Below are positions 45,106 through 59,367 of a stretch of 64,000 bases of DNA, piece after piece. How positions within the stretch are numbered: position 1 is the stretch's first letter; each line of letters begins with the position of its first letter. The stretch comes from Limanda limanda (lineage: Eukaryota; Chordata; Actinopteri; Pleuronectiformes; Pleuronectidae). Where the stretch lies: assembly GCF_963576545.1 (NCBI RefSeq), contig NC_083638.1:27166090-27230089 (forward strand), read 5' to 3'. A program made the translations under genes and the position numbers. Below the pieces are notes generated by a model. That model saw only the letters and a program-made list of their open reading frames with translations, did no database searches and was not told the DNA's origin.

Positions 45106-48100
45106 TTTTCTGGTGTTTTTAATATTTCTGTACTGATGCACCAACATAACACAGCAAATTTATTGTATGTGTAAACCTACTTGGCATAAACCCCCAATTC
45201 AGATTCCCATCCTAAATGATAAAACTGAACATAAATGGATTAAAATTTTGACTTGGTGACACACAAGGGCTGCAAATTCCAATGCTTTCATGGAATCCAT
45301 GTTAAATGTGTCCAAACTGTAGAAGTCAGCAAAGGACAGAACCATTCAGTGCTGTGAAAAAGAACGAGCACTTGAAATATGTATGTCGGTGATAATGGAG
45401 GGCGCAGCAGAAAGACGAGCGGCTCATTTCCCAAGATCGATGGCGTGTTCAGATGAGTGTGAGGCCGTGATCTGCTCTAGCTGCTCCTCCAGCTTCCCTC
45501 CCTCCCTCTGGGACTATCACATCTCCGCTGACTGCACGTCTGAAACACCACATGAGCATGTCCATATGAAAACACACGCAGTATATGATGGAGGTGTACA
45601 TAAACACACAGGAGAGAGGGACTTATTAAAGAAGAACACAACATAACCAACCTGTAAACTCAGCTGATATTATCCAGGGAAACAACACGATATTGTTCAT
45701 CAGGAAGCCAAATGAAATTCTGTGCAATAAACCAGCACCATGTGGTCCTGTGAGTCCAAGTGTGTTTACAATCCACTGAACGCATGAAGGAAAGGAATCA
45801 AAGAAATGGAGATAAAGGTGTTTGTTCTCTGCAGTGGTTTCTTCCATATGTTATTAATATTACCGACCATACCTCTATCATTATGTGTATATTCTTTTGT
45901 ATATTATCTAGTTGGGGCTCTCATTTAAAACTAGTCAGTACAATACATCATCCAGTAACTACATCACCTCAGATTCCCCCTACGTTTGCAGTGGTGGCAG
46001 AACTGGCTTCTGTTATTCTACACATTTCAAAAATGGAATGAGCTACAATCTGTCCTACAGCTGCATTTCTCCATCCCCCCTCCCCCTGGTGATGTTTTTC
46101 ATGATTCATATTATTGTTCTAAGTAGGTCATGTGTTGAGTTGTATTTATTTGCCGATTGAAAATGTCTCCTGTTCTCTGAAAATCTCGGAGAATGCCTGA
46201 TTAAATAATTATTACTCTAGATATTAATTCTTAGGTCCCACTGGTTTCAGTATCAACATGCATGTTAATAAGGTAAATGAACCTAGTGCACTCTACATGC
46301 TCTGCTTCCCTGACACATTATGAAGCACCGTGTGACATTTGGATGCATCATGCAATCCTGAAGTAATTTCCTGTGGTGAGTCAGGCCGGGTGAAGAGCGA
46401 AGGGGGGCGGGGGGGCGAAGCAACAGACTCCAGTGGTGTTCAGTCTATTGTAGATAATGTGAACTGCGAAATGTCACAACATGAATTCCAATTTCGTTTG
46501 TAGTTTGGTGAATTCCATTAGCACCTTCATTTCCCCACATTGATGTTTGATAGTTCATGTGTGGCATTCATTCCCTGAGTCTGAGTCTGAATCCAAGTCA
46601 CCAAAGAAGAGTCCCCATGTCCCAAGTCTATGTCCATTATGAATAATGATACAGTATTAATATAGCTTTCAATATCAAATCATTATGGTCTTTTACAAAC
46701 TAAGTAACGATCTGTAGAACAACTCATCAGTTCCGTTAAATTCAATCAGACTGCACATTCTCATAAACCCATGAATAATTATCTGGGAAAACAGTGAAAG
46801 TGTCAAACGACGCCCTGTCTCACGAGGTCTGGGTCTATGTCTGATGGTGGAGTCAACTCAGACGTTAACCAAACACTCAGGTGCTGGAGCTTCCACACGT
46901 TTGTCCTTGATGAATATAAGCTACACATCAACCTCACCTAGCCTGGTTGAACAGCTATACTGTCTTATCATATATGAACCAAATGACGGACACGTGTATT
47001 CGAAACTCGTGGTTGAGAGGCAAAGTACAACGGGCACTCAGAGACATGTGTCTGGTCCGCGGGCGGCACAACACTCAACCAACCTGAGAGACACACGGCG
47101 CCACCAGATGAGGCTGCTGTTGTATCTAGGCAACACTGTATGTTTTAAAGCAGCATTCCACGATTTTTACAATGTGAAAAGGATTTTTTGGATCTGCATG
47201 GGATTTTTCTTGACCTACGCTGAATCCTCCACCAAGTTCTGTTGGGTTTTGCTTAATCTTGCAAACAAAACAACAAAAAGACAGGGGAGAGTCTCCAACT
47301 TCTGACTGGGAATGTTTGAGTTGAGTCGGACTCGAACCCGGTTCAGCTCTTCATCCACATCTCTGCCTCAGGACAGCACATTAAGCCTCTTTTCCAGAGC
47401 TCCTCTGTGTTTGCTCATAATTTAAAGTAAATCAATCACAGTCTGTAACACACACAAGAAATCAATCTCCAATTTATGTCTGTTTTCAAGTGTATTCAGT
47501 CATCTGGAAAGCACCATAACGCCTGAGGAGAAAAACGGTTAAATGGTTTCTTCAATGGGCTGGAGAAGATGGAATAAAACAATCCATCACATTGGAGGAT
47601 CCGATCCACTGTTGATCAGATCTGGAAAGCAAACTGGATCCTCTGCTGTGGGAGAGAAATGGCTGCTGAGTGTTTCTCTGAAAACTGGAAAACAGCAGTC
47701 ATGTCTCCCTGGAGCCGTGACGAGCTCAAATGACTCAAGTGACAACTGACGTGAGGTGAGAATCAGCCACAGACAGAGCGGAGGAGAAGCACCATCCCCT
47801 GTTCATCTGCTCCCAACCCTCCATCATTCCACAGCACGTCTGGCAAACGATCTTCTCCAGAGTGACAGAAATAATTAACACTGCGTTTCTGACCTTTGAC
47901 CTTGACGAAACAGGTTTCTGTATCCACAAATCACATTTATACTCACTGTGGCATTGACTGTACACTTCAGCAGGACGAGGACTCGGGGCACATGCATATT
48001 AAGGGGGGGGGGTATGAATGAAGAAATCAACACCCTGGCTGGATCTTATTTTTCTGAAACACTGGCTTTGATGCTCTGTTTGCCTGATGAGAGCAGTGAA

Positions 48101-48780
48101 TATAACAAGCCTCTCCACCACAGCTCATCATCCTGTTTTTTTTTTTTTCAGCTACGCACTTTGTAGTTTTGGTTGTGCTCAGTATTCACATCCCCTGCCT
48201 CATGGCACTGCAACAAAAAAAGCAGCATGTATTTGATTATGTAAAGTCAAAGACTCCAGGGGTAAACAGCTCTGCACACGGAGGAGAATCTCAAAGAGCC
48301 TTTCTGTCAGGGAACCTTTCACACGGGTGCACACTCACGCACGTGCACAGCTTGTGCAGGCATAACACTGGGATGCATAATATTAGTAGGAGAGTTGCAC
48401 GCGCTATTCTGACATTCACGGTTCAAGATGAGCACGGGCTGAGGGGCGGAGCGTAATGTGAGATAATTTGATGTGTTTCTGAGATTAGGGCTGAGATTAG
48501 CTCTGCTCGTGCAACAGAAACATATGATGAAATCAGGCTTTATAAATATGAAACACATTTTTTTTCTCATTTTTGTATCTATTTCAAATTCTTATTTTAT
48601 GTCTGTCTTTATTCTAACTCACCACACTTTCCAGGGTGAACATGACTCTGGATTTAAATCTCACAAAAGAAGAATCCTCTCACTAATCGCTGAGGTGGAA
48701 CTGCGCCTGGTTCTGTGGAAGCTGAGAGTGGGCAGCAGCCTGCAGGAGCCATCATGGCTCTGAAGCAGCTGAGCTGCCCC
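45106..48780. other. Intergenic region downstream of lrrc28
   Basis: No supported gene. The reading frame at 45,383-45,646 and the 153-codon frame at 46,844-47,305 show no recognisable protein, and the latter overlaps a repeat-like tail. G-homopolymer runs occur near 46,402 and 48,003. Confidence 0.5.
47160..47291 (+). mobile_element. Fragment resembling a fish LINE 3' tail
   Basis: The phrases ttttggatctgcatg, cttgacctacgctgaatcc, tccaccaagttctgt and aatcttgcaaacaaaacaac resemble the 3' end of RTE-like LINEs that are common in fish (a memory-based match). No reverse transcriptase is present. Confidence 0.5.
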
Positions 48781-48789
48781 ACTGATTAT

Positions 48790-48932
48790 CCCTCCGACAC
48801 AGCTGACGTCGGAGGGCGCGGCCATTTTGTGAGTGCCATCAAATGCACACAACGAGACAGGAAGTAAGACGACTCGACCATACAAAATAAAAGAAATAAT
48901 AAGAGGGAGAAGACGAAGAATGGGAACATGGA
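48790..48932 (+). promoter_or_regulatory. Candidate promoter with possible first exon
   Basis: A 9-bp-arm hairpin (CCCTCCGAC/GTCGGAGGG, 48,790-48,816) encloses a CRE-like TGACGTC. It is followed at once by GCGGCCATTTTGTG, the complement of a YY1-like element, and an ETS-like ACAGGAAGT (48,860s). A donor-like ga/gtgagt lies at 48,932/48,933. Together these look like a TATA-less vertebrate promoter and short first exon, possibly of the SNAP-25-like gene 15 kb downstream. Inference only. Confidence 0.4.
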
Positions 48933-49549
48933 GTGAGTAGTTCGTTTGCATCCTCCATTAGACTACACTGGAGCTAGGTCTAGTTTAGGTCTAATCCTAA
49001 ATATTTATATCAACCCTTATACATATTTAGCATATATGCAATAACACATCCTTCATTTTTGTCTGATTGATATTAAATGACTCATTATTACACTTTTACT
49101 GTTAATCTCATGAATAATAATATTCTAGTGATTTTCTCATTAGCCTGTGTAGCCATCCAGTTACCAGAAACAGGAGGTGGAACTATTGTGAGGGGGTAGT
49201 TGTTGTTGAAGGACAGTTAAGAGAGATGGAACGTGGATCAAATTGTATCCTTCCCTGATATTTTGGTTTTCCAGTATTTTAATAAAAATAAAAATTTTTA
49301 ATAATGTGTAAAGAGGTAATGTTTAGGTTGATATTAAATTGCAGTTGTGTTTCAGTATCTTCATTAGCAGCCTCTGTTAGAGATGGAGCCAGCCACAACA
49401 TGTCATGGAGACAGTGTTCGCCTGTTCACCATCTGTCCTGCAGCCGAGGCGACAGAGTCTGTGGAAATGCTTAGAACAAGGTCATTTCATCTTGAGGTTT
49501 TATTTTGTTGAACGTGAACAGGAAGTGTGCGGTGTCTAAATCCGCCTGG

Positions 49550-49701
49550 TTTGACGCCTGGTTGTGAGGAGGACGGTGTGTTTTCATCGGTGGGGGTGCA
49601 GTCCCGTTAACGGAGCGGCAGGACGGACACACGCTTCACCGAAACACATAAAGTACAGCAGAGAGCAAGAGGAGGAGAAGAGCGGAAGCAGCTTGAATAA
49701 G
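49550..49701 (+). other. Candidate non-coding first exon of the SNAP-25-like gene
   Basis: This is a CpG-containing segment relative to its AT-rich surroundings (cccgttaacggagcggcaggac and on to agcggaagcagc). It ends in a strong donor, ataag/gtaggt, at 49,701/49,702. SNAP25 genes have a distant non-coding first exon, and this lies 14 kb before the coding exon on the same strand. RNA evidence is lacking. Confidence 0.4.
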
Positions 49702-50230
49702 GTAGGTTTCATTCACTTTATACATTCATTGTTTGTTTTCCTCACCGAGACTAACTGGTAAAATCAGAGCAGCAATTAAAGTTCGGTTTTTCCTCAACAT
49801 TCGAGAGTGTAACATACAAATCGTTCAGATAATTTACCACCAGGTTATTAGCTGCTGTCTTGTCCTGGTTTTCTCCCACAGCTAAGACGTTTGTTGCTGC
49901 TGTTATAGTTGTTTTTGTTATTCGCAGCACTGATTCGTTTTAAGTTGATATTACATGGAGTCATTTCTAATGGTCAAATCACTACAAATGTCACTGTGGT
50001 GTCAGTGCTAGTGCGTGTGTTCTCTGTAACCTCTAGTCGCGGAGTGTTTTTGTGCAAGGAGGATGTGTTTCGATGTCAGTTCACGTCCTTAATGAATTAG
50101 AGGATTAAGGTAGTTGTTTGTTTTAAGGATTAAATGAAAGGGTGGTAGAGCCTCTGCCCTCAGGCTGGCTGTGTCGCGGCTAAATAGCTCGTAGACGAGT
50201 GAGTTGAGTTCAGCACCGCGGACAGCTCCA

Positions 50231-50592
<362 letters not shown>

Positions 50593-51080
50593 GCTTTGTC
50601 GTCTCTGATTTTTTTTTTTTAAACATACGTTGATCTGCGCTGGAAACAAGTGACACTAACGAGGGTTTCATAGTGTTACACTGTATTGTTTGGTGTCTTA
50701 GTTTTGACTAAAGGACTAAACATGGTCACAGGGTTACTGAGGAAGAGGATGCTTATCACTTATGACTTCCTGTTTCCAAACTCAATTAATCAATCAATCA
50801 ATTCACCAACCAATTAACCAACCTAAATATATGTTCATGTCTTTGCTGATCCATCTGTTTACATGTCTAAATGTTAAGGATCAGTGATATAAGCTCTCGG
50901 GTCAAAGGTCTCAGTGCTGTTGTTGTTTGGTATGAGGACATCAAGAATCAGGCCTCAGTTTTGTCCTTGTGTCTCCTTGAGTCTTAAGAGACAAAGCATC
51001 ATTTCACAGATGTGTTATCAGTCAGTTCAACCTGCAGTTGTGTACAAGATTTTAGTATAAGGTTGTAGTACATATATAGA

Positions 51081-51153
51081 GCCCGGCTAGCTCAGTCGGT
51101 AGAGCATGAGACTCTTAATCTCAGGGTCGTGGGTTCGAGCCCCACGTTGGGCG
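51081..51153 (+). tRNA. tRNA-Lys (anticodon CTT)
   Basis: A complete 73-nt cloverleaf. The acceptor stem is gcccggc with gttgggc (two G-T pairs) and the discriminator is G. A box is TAGCTCAGTCGGT, B box is GGTTCGAGCCC, and the anticodon loop CTCTTAA gives CTT at 51,113-51,116. It looks identical to the vertebrate tRNA-Lys-CTT consensus. A TTTT terminator is at 51,161-51,164. It needs no intron. Confidence 0.96.
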
Positions 51154-51164
51154 CTTGCACTTTT

Positions 51165-51415
51165 GGGGAGAGGCGGTGGACTAGTGGCAGAAACTTGGAC
51201 TATGGGCAGAAAAGGTCTCTGGTTCGACTCCACAGAGAAACAACAAAAAGATGAACCTGGATTAGTGCTCCTGAGCAAGGGCGCCGTACATGGCTGCCCA
51301 CTGCTCTGTGTGTCCTGCACCAGATGGGTTAAAAGCAGAGGTTTAATTTCCCTCCTTGTGTCTGTGCATGTGTTTGGGACAAATAAATGTATCTTAATTG
51401 GATCTTAATCTTAAT
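51165..51415 (+). mobile_element. tRNA-derived SINE
   Basis: A head resembling a tRNA has an A-box-like ctagtggcag and the B box GGTTCGACTCC (51,221-51,231). A typical fish SINE body follows (cctgagcaagg, gctgcccactgctctgtgtg, accagatgggttaaaagcag), with an A/T-rich tail ending in repeated atctta units. It starts immediately after the tRNA-Lys terminator. Confidence 0.75.
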
Positions 51416-53163
51416 ATCGATATCAAATTGAGGTTGAGTGTGGTGCAGTGATTTTAGTAAATAGTGGGAATGGGTAGCATCTTGATTCCAGGGAAAAGAT
51501 CCTTAGACAACCTTTTGGCCCTCTCAGCTTCCTGTCCTGTCTCTGTACCTGGTTTAATGTCAGGGAGGACAAAGAGCTCAGGCCGACACTTAAGTAGATC
51601 AGCACGCGTGTGTGTGTTTGTGTGTAAGACTTGTCTTTTTGACTTTGTCGTTGGCAGCCCGGGGCTGTTTCTAACGAGGAGCAAACAAATAAATTCAATT
51701 AGGGCAGGGAATGACCACGTAGCACACGACAAACTCATATATGTCAACCAGTCCAAAAACACATCCAACCTTCCATGACGGTGGTGAACTGGGGAAGAAG
51801 CTAGAAACCAAATCCTGATTGTGAAATCGGGGTGTAACTGGTTTTGTAAAACCCTCGACTGCAGATTATTCCACTCTAACAGGCACCTTGAAGGAGCAAT
51901 CACAGTCTTATTTAGGTGGGAAAGATGTTGTGAGCTGTGTGTTCACGGTTCTCTAGAGGTGAGACGCTGTGGAAAACATGAAAACAGAAATCACTTTCAT
52001 GGTGAGAAAATAGTTTCGGCTTGATCTGCTGTGCTCCCTTCATAGCACCCCTCACTCACCCCTCCCTCCCCCTGCACACAAATGGTGAGAAGTTACCACC
52101 AGCCTCCAGCTACCTCACCTGGTGAAAACACACATAGAGTCAGAGTTACACACTTTCCTCTTGTCCCCTTGAAACCACATTCACACAGTTTCATTTATCC
52201 GCCTGCTTACTTTCTCTTCCACTGCCCTTGTTGAATTTTAGAGTCATCAGCTATAAAAAAAGATATATCTGATGTCTAAGAATGCACAGTCTTCTTTTTC
52301 ACTGCATGTTGCTCACTTAGGTTTCAGCAGATTGCATTCACAGCCCTTTATTTTATACAGTTTTTTTGGGATCTGCACTCCATTAAAACATAATAATGCT
52401 CCAATAATGTACATCCTTGTCAACATCCACTTATTTATGCCAGTCTTTGTCAGCTTTAGTCAATCCCCTCTTTTCTTTGAGGGGGAGATGTTTTTTTAAA
52501 TGGCTGCAGGATGTTTTGGTCTCACCCACGCAGTGTGTATTAAGTGTTGAGTCATTGCGCACAGAGGTGCGTGCTCCAGTCACGTAACTTTAAACTTGAC
52601 AAAAACAAAGGAGACCTGCAGCTGACTTAACCAGCAGTGACTTGTGACTCCAGTCGTGGAATGACTTTATATTCTCCCCAATGATGAAAAAGTGAGTTAT
52701 ATAAAAGTGTGCTGCAAATGAGAACATGAGGGAAGGTTGCGTTGCTTGTGTACGCCAGCACAAAGGAAAAACTGGAATCTTTTATGGTTTTAGCCTCGAC
52801 TCAGGACTTCAAAGCCCTGACCTGAGACCTGCTGGCCCCTCACAAGCTGTTTATCTACCGTAGCTTAGAGGTCCTCTGTGGAGTTTTGGACCACTAGAAG
52901 CTCTATGGAGCAACGTTCGTAAGAGGTTCACCTCATTTTGTTTGTAGCTCGCACTTGCATGAAGACCAAATGCACACTCACAGCCGTGTGAGGGACATGA
53001 TACACACATTTCTGCTGCTGGTTTGCACGCTACACAGCTGATTTACTTTGACAGGATAGTGCCAACAAATACAGCACGGCCCCTTTTGGTATTCACAGCT
53101 GAGAGGGCAGAGAACCATTATTTACAGGGATGTGAACAGACAACCACTGTTTCCCTTCAGGAA

Positions 53164-53183
53164 CACACGTGAACACACACACA

Positions 53184-53229
<46 letters not shown>
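53164..53229. repeat. (CA)n microsatellite
   Basis: An almost pure CA array of about 65 bases. Confidence 0.97.
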
Positions 53230-53231
<2 letters not shown>

Positions 53232-53601
53232 TGGACACACAAACTCTGAATTATGATCCTGATGCAATATTGACAAAGCAGTACATTTCAGATGTTTGAA
53301 TTAAGATGCCCCTCTCTGATCAGATCTGTGGGAACCTGATTTCTATGTCCGCTGCACTCTATGCTCATCAACCCTGTAAATAATAATTATAAATATAAGT
53401 TAAAAAGATCCCAAATAGATCATGGAAATACATCTTGAAGATCCTTGGCAGCCATTTATTTGCTTGATATTATGAGAGTGTTGTGTATATTGTGTTTTTG
53501 TATGTGTTTGTGTATATTATGCAGGAGGAGTAATCTTTTTTTGCAAGCATGTTTTCATCCTATATATCTGATATATGTACAGCCCAGAGAAGGACTTTAG
53601 G

Positions 53602-53603
<2 letters not shown>

Positions 53604-53682
<79 letters not shown>

Positions 53683-53692
53683 GTAATAATAA
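53604..53692. repeat. (ATA)n trinucleotide microsatellite
   Basis: About 80 bases of perfect ATA repeats with one G interruption near the right end. The Ile or Tyr runs read from it are repeat artefacts. Confidence 0.98.
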
Positions 53693-54125
53693 GCGTACTC
53701 AAAGGTACTTAACATGGTAAAAAACAATGACAGTAAAAACAATAACAACAAGGTAACATTATAGCAGTGATATATGTACCTATATCTTCTTTTATATTTT
53801 TTTATTATGTTCTCTGCTCTACGTGCCTGTCACCACGATGTCTGTGTGAGTGTATAAATGAACAACGCGTACGGTGCCGCGTGGAGACAGGTGTCCATTT
53901 GAATGTGTTCATGTGGGAGGGGAGTGGAGGAGAGGAGGAAGGGTTGGATAGTGTGTGTGTGTATTTGCGTGTAATCTAGGTTTTGTGTGTGTTTGTGAGA
54001 GCAGAAGTGAGACAGAGCGGCAGTGAATGCCAAAGAAAGAAAAGGGAAAGCATGTATGAGGGAGGGAAAGTAAAAGAGAGGGAGAGTAGTCCACGTGTTA
54101 TGTAAGTCTTGTGAGGCATCTCTCT

Positions 54126-54253
<128 letters not shown>

Positions 54254-55758
54254 TCTGTAGGCCTTCGGATTAATCCAGCAGGTTTTATCCTCAGTGAATG
54301 GGACAGTGGGGCTTTGCAGTGATTATCCCTGCAGGCCACAGATGATTGCTTTGAATCTCCTGTATATGTCCCACACTACCTCACTTCCCAGCCGGCATAT
54401 CTGTCTGCCTGCACATCCCTCTGCCCTCCTGGTTTATTAAGATCATGCTGACACAATTTAAATGTCTGTAGGTGGCTACAGATGCTAAATGCGTAAAATG
54501 TCATCAGAATTATCCTCCGGACACAGGTCCAAACAGTTTCAGAAGCTGTTGAGGATGTGTTCAACGTGCATCTTCTTTCCTCTGTGACCCACCTCTGCAC
54601 AATTCTATCTTCCCGCCTTCGTTTCTCTGAATAATCTGCGTGTCTCAGTCCTTACCCTTCCGCTGCAGCTTTCCCCCCGCCTGTCTGTCCTCTTATAGAT
54701 TATATAACAAGGAAATGTCAGAAATGCAATCTGCTCCATCATCCCCCGCTCAGCTGAGAAAACCTGCCCCCTCCGTTTGTTTTGAGTCAAATCCTCTGTC
54801 ACGGTGAAGGTGGTAAAAATCGGCACTTGCTTCCTGGTAATCACGTGGCCTCCTTTTGCCTTTTTACTCCATCACTGAATATTCACTCATGTGGAAAATA
54901 ATTTAAATGCAAGGATTTGGGCTGATTGTTGATGGTGTTGGTGGGGGTAATAAGATCTAATATGCCCATTATTTTAGCATTTCACCGCAAACTGGCTCAA
55001 ATAGCATGCTCAGGCATTTAGATTTCCTGAGAGATTTTGCCGACAGATTCCTCCCTGTGTGTCCCTCCTGTCTCTCCATAGGGAATGTTTTAATTCAGTG
55101 AGGCCATATGGTCACGGTGGGCGTTGCTCAGGGCAGAAAGCTGCGTCGTATGAGTTGTTTTGTTCTACCTTGTTCTATTCACATCCAGCCACTGAGATCA
55201 AAATGGATGAAAAGACAAAGTATTTTCATCCATTTTGAAAGAGCTGTTCTTTGAAAATTTGACACGCATCCACTTATTTACACTGAATGTTTTCTCTGTA
55301 CCTTTTATTTTTAGCCTATTTGATTTGTTCAATTTTATATTCTAATTTTGAGTTTACATGTTTATTGTTTCACAGTTAGAACAATCCTTTAATACATCAT
55401 AAATAAAATGCTTCTCTTTCAGCCACTGTACTTACATATTACAGTTGTGTTGTTCACATATCTTTATTTGAAATGTTTTAGTATGAATACTGAATTAAAA
55501 TTGTGACTACATCTACTGTTTCACTGTCTGGATTTGAAGTTATCGTGAGGAGGAATGGGAACAAATTGGGATTTTATGCATCCAGAATTATTCTTTACGG
55601 GATTCATGACGAAGGCAAACTCACAGTGACATGACTGTAGGCTCCAATTTTGTGTCAGTGCAGATCAAAAAGATGGAATCTACATTTTGTTTGGGGCAGG
55701 GGCAATTATTTTTTATGTTACTGTCAAACAGCAGTGTGTCAGGGTCCGCTGAAGCAAA

Positions 55759-55903
<145 letters not shown>

Positions 55904-56659
55904 TGTGGCCGTTGGTACATGCTTGGTTTATTTGCAGTCAGCTGTAAAATGGTGGAGGTACTGTCTGAATAGTTTAGCCCTCAAGCTCCCATCATGCTCT
56001 CTGGCCTAGTCATGTCTTGGCATATGTGTTCACTGCTTATAGGTCAGCGACGTACAGTATGTACTTGTGGTGTGTGTGATAGAAAGGGAAAAACCAAAGA
56101 CATGAGTAAGTCTGTTCAGTTATATATGAATTGTTTCCGCACATGCTTCAGGTTCTTATTTAGCTCAATGACTAACTACAGACTGTTATAGTGTAAAGGC
56201 CAGTGCTTGTGCTCCTGCTTCATTTGGCCCACGTCATGGTGTAAAACCATGGAGGTGTTATACGTCAATGTGTAAAATGATATTTACATTTGCCCTGTGT
56301 CAAATGTCCTTTGCAAAAAAACATTACTCATTTGCTAGAGGATGGATTGAAAATGTGCTGAACTAAAACCAAGTGCTGAAACCTTCCTGTGGTTTCACAG
56401 TTGTATATAAATGGTCGCTGAAAATTAAATACATTGCTACTTTGACCCTAAATTATCAGAGAAACAACTGGTGAGTCGACATGTGTAATGTTATTTGAAG
56501 GCTGTCTGAGAAGGCAGAGTTGATGATGTTATATGCTGTAGTCTGAATGTTATGTTTATTTCTATATATGATTCTGCTTAGTCCTGACCAAGCAGGTTTA
56601 AAATCAACTGTTAGGCTAAAAAGGCATAAGGGAATTCACGGGGTACAAGAGCAGCTGAG

Positions 56660-56768
<109 letters not shown>

Positions 56769-57540
56769 AATTGAAGGTTATCAGCCTTTCTATCTTAACA
56801 AGTCTTTCCGATGCCTGGATAAGAGTTGTGTCTGCACAACTGTGTGATCTTTTAGTATTAAAGTATATTGACTGCAAGACAAAGTGGAAAGAGGTTAAAC
56901 CAGAGCAGTGCATGTGTCAACTTTCAGCTTATGTAAACAGCGCACATTTAGACTATTGTTTTCTTTTCACTGTGCTTAAATATATTCAGTAATCTCTATT
57001 TGTGGGAGATGTTGTTTGATTAGGACAACACCATCATGTGATGTTTGATTCATGGGGCAATACTTGTAAATACACACTGTGTAGAATAGTATTTGATGCT
57101 AAAAAAGGACAAATAAAAATAAATACACCCACTGATGCATTAGTAATCAGTGACAACCACATGTGCATGTACAGTTGAACACGTATACTAGACACACATA
57201 CACAGTAGACACACACACACACTTACATTTCATGGAGACCTAAACCAACTTCACTCTAACCTTAAAATATGTCTTCACCTCAATATGTAATGTTTTATTA
57301 AGAGGACTTGGGCTTTGTTTTCATCTATCTGTGTAAAGGGATTAAGCACCCAACAACATGAGTAGTACACAGAAAACACCAACACCCACACACACACACA
57401 CACACACTCACACAAACACTGCTGTTGCATTAATAATGTTGACCTGGCTCTATCCCGTGATTAATGAAAGTTGCTTCTGCTTTGATGTGGTGAGATGTTT
57501 GATGCTCGCAGCACCTATATCCATACTTACACACACACCT

Positions 57541-57669
<129 letters not shown>

Positions 57670-59025
57670 GGGCCATGTGCTGCTGCTGCTGCTCTCCTTC
57701 TCGCCCTTGAACCAGTTCTCACAGTGTGATGTTTTCAGTTTCTCAGTGTGTTAACCTCCTACACATGTACACATGTATTCCCAGTGTGTAACTACAGTCT
57801 GCTCCTCCTTCAGTGTAAATGGACATGAGAGACACTGTCCTTATGGTGCGACTCTTTTATAATTACAGAAATTATTATAAAGTCATTATCGTGAGGTTCG
57901 TAGCTACAGCGTCGTTGCTGTACTAATTTCCATCAGATAGATGGAGGGCAGGAGGTTAAGTCTGGTGCAAATAGAGGAGGGAGATGGGGACTTATGCACA
58001 GGTTTAACGTCTGGTTCCTTCACTTCTACACAATTATACAAAGAAAGGAGAATTACAGAAATAGCACGACCGACTCTCAGTCCCACTGTAACCACCGCCT
58101 CACTTCCCACCTCCCCTCTAACTATTCCACAATGATAAATTCATGAAAGACTGGGAAAAATGCAAAAATCCCCCAGATTTAGGTTAGTGCTTCTACAAAC
58201 CTGTGAGAAACATACAACCGAGCAACTGACAAGCTGACCTAATTTCCATGAGTGTGAGATTCTCTGGAAACCAAGGTGTCCTGATGTCCTACTTCCTCCA
58301 CAAACACTGTTTTATCTCAGCTGGACATGACGCCTGCTCGACAGCAGCCTCTTCACTTGAGGGTGGAGGCAGTTTATCATGGCAGCCTGGCAGTCTGCTG
58401 CAGAGCATGTGTCCCGTCATCTTTCAATATACCTGCCTGCTTTTTCTTTAAATCTCACAAAAGAGATTTTATGAAAACTAGTGTTTTCATAACAATCAGC
58501 ATCATGACTCATGACCTATACCTGCAGAAACTCTTACACTGTAGTTGCTAAGTCTTTAGATTTGTTACTTACCATCATCTATCTAGTTTAATGTTCTGTG
58601 CTTTTCTTGGTTCTGATGCTGTTAGTGAGACTGTTTGTCTGCTGGTTGCAATGAAAAGAGGAGGTAATGAACGTCTGATTGGCCATAAGGCAGAGAGAAG
58701 TGTGTTCTTGTGATCTGGGTGTTTCAGCCTCTGTTGGAATGAGGGGAGAGTGGTGTCTGTCTTTTGTCAATGCTACTGCTGACTTATCCAAGTGTTATTC
58801 ATGTTTTTCCACTTCTGCAACGATCAGAGTGAAGTGTTAAATGTCCACAACTGCTATTACGCTTAATCGCATCCTGTTCATAACAGTATTAGGGGTATCA
58901 CCCTGGATTTACTTCTTTATCATCGTGCTGTAATGCGTTGCTAATGCATTTACACTCTGACAGCACTGTAGAATCCTGCATCTTTCAAATCAGTGTGTTA
59001 TGAATAGTTTTAGTTGAGTAAAAGC

Positions 59026-59367
59026 GAGGGTGACATGGTGGTGTGGTGTCTAGCACTGTCGCCTTACCTGGTTTGAATCCCAGCTTGGCCGGGGTCTTTC
59101 TGTGTGGACTTTTCATGCCATACCGGTGTCTGCATTGGTTTCCTCCAGCTTCCTCCCACAGTGCAGAGACATGCAGATTGAGGTTAAGTTCATTGGAAAC
59201 TCTGTATTGACCGAAGGTGTGAATGTTAGTGACTGATTTGTTTGTTTGTTTCTGTATGTTTGGTTCTGTGATACACTGATGACCTGTCAAGTTTGTAGCG
59301 TAGCTCCAGATCCCCCCAGTACCCGGAAATACGAGGTAAAGATAGTTGTTGGGTGGATGCATGGATA
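59026..59367 (+). mobile_element. Degenerate tRNA-derived SINE
   Basis: The start gggtgacatggtggtg and the B-box-like GGTTTGAATCC (59,070-59,080) are followed by cttcctcccacagtgcagagacatgcag, split as cttcctcccacagtgc and agagacatgcag, then gttcattggaaactc and gatgacctgtcaag. A ggtggatgcatgga tail ends it. This is the layout of a widespread fish SINE family, here with many substitutions, so it is an old copy. Confidence 0.7.

Noticed and set aside
45383..45646. An 87-codon frame with a Cys cluster (DECEAVICSSCSSS)
   Set aside because: No family resemblance, no splice context and no domain beyond a few Cys; not supported as a gene.
46844..47305. A 153-codon forward frame
   Set aside because: It resembles no known protein, and its last third is the LINE-tail-like fragment; probably a chance frame.
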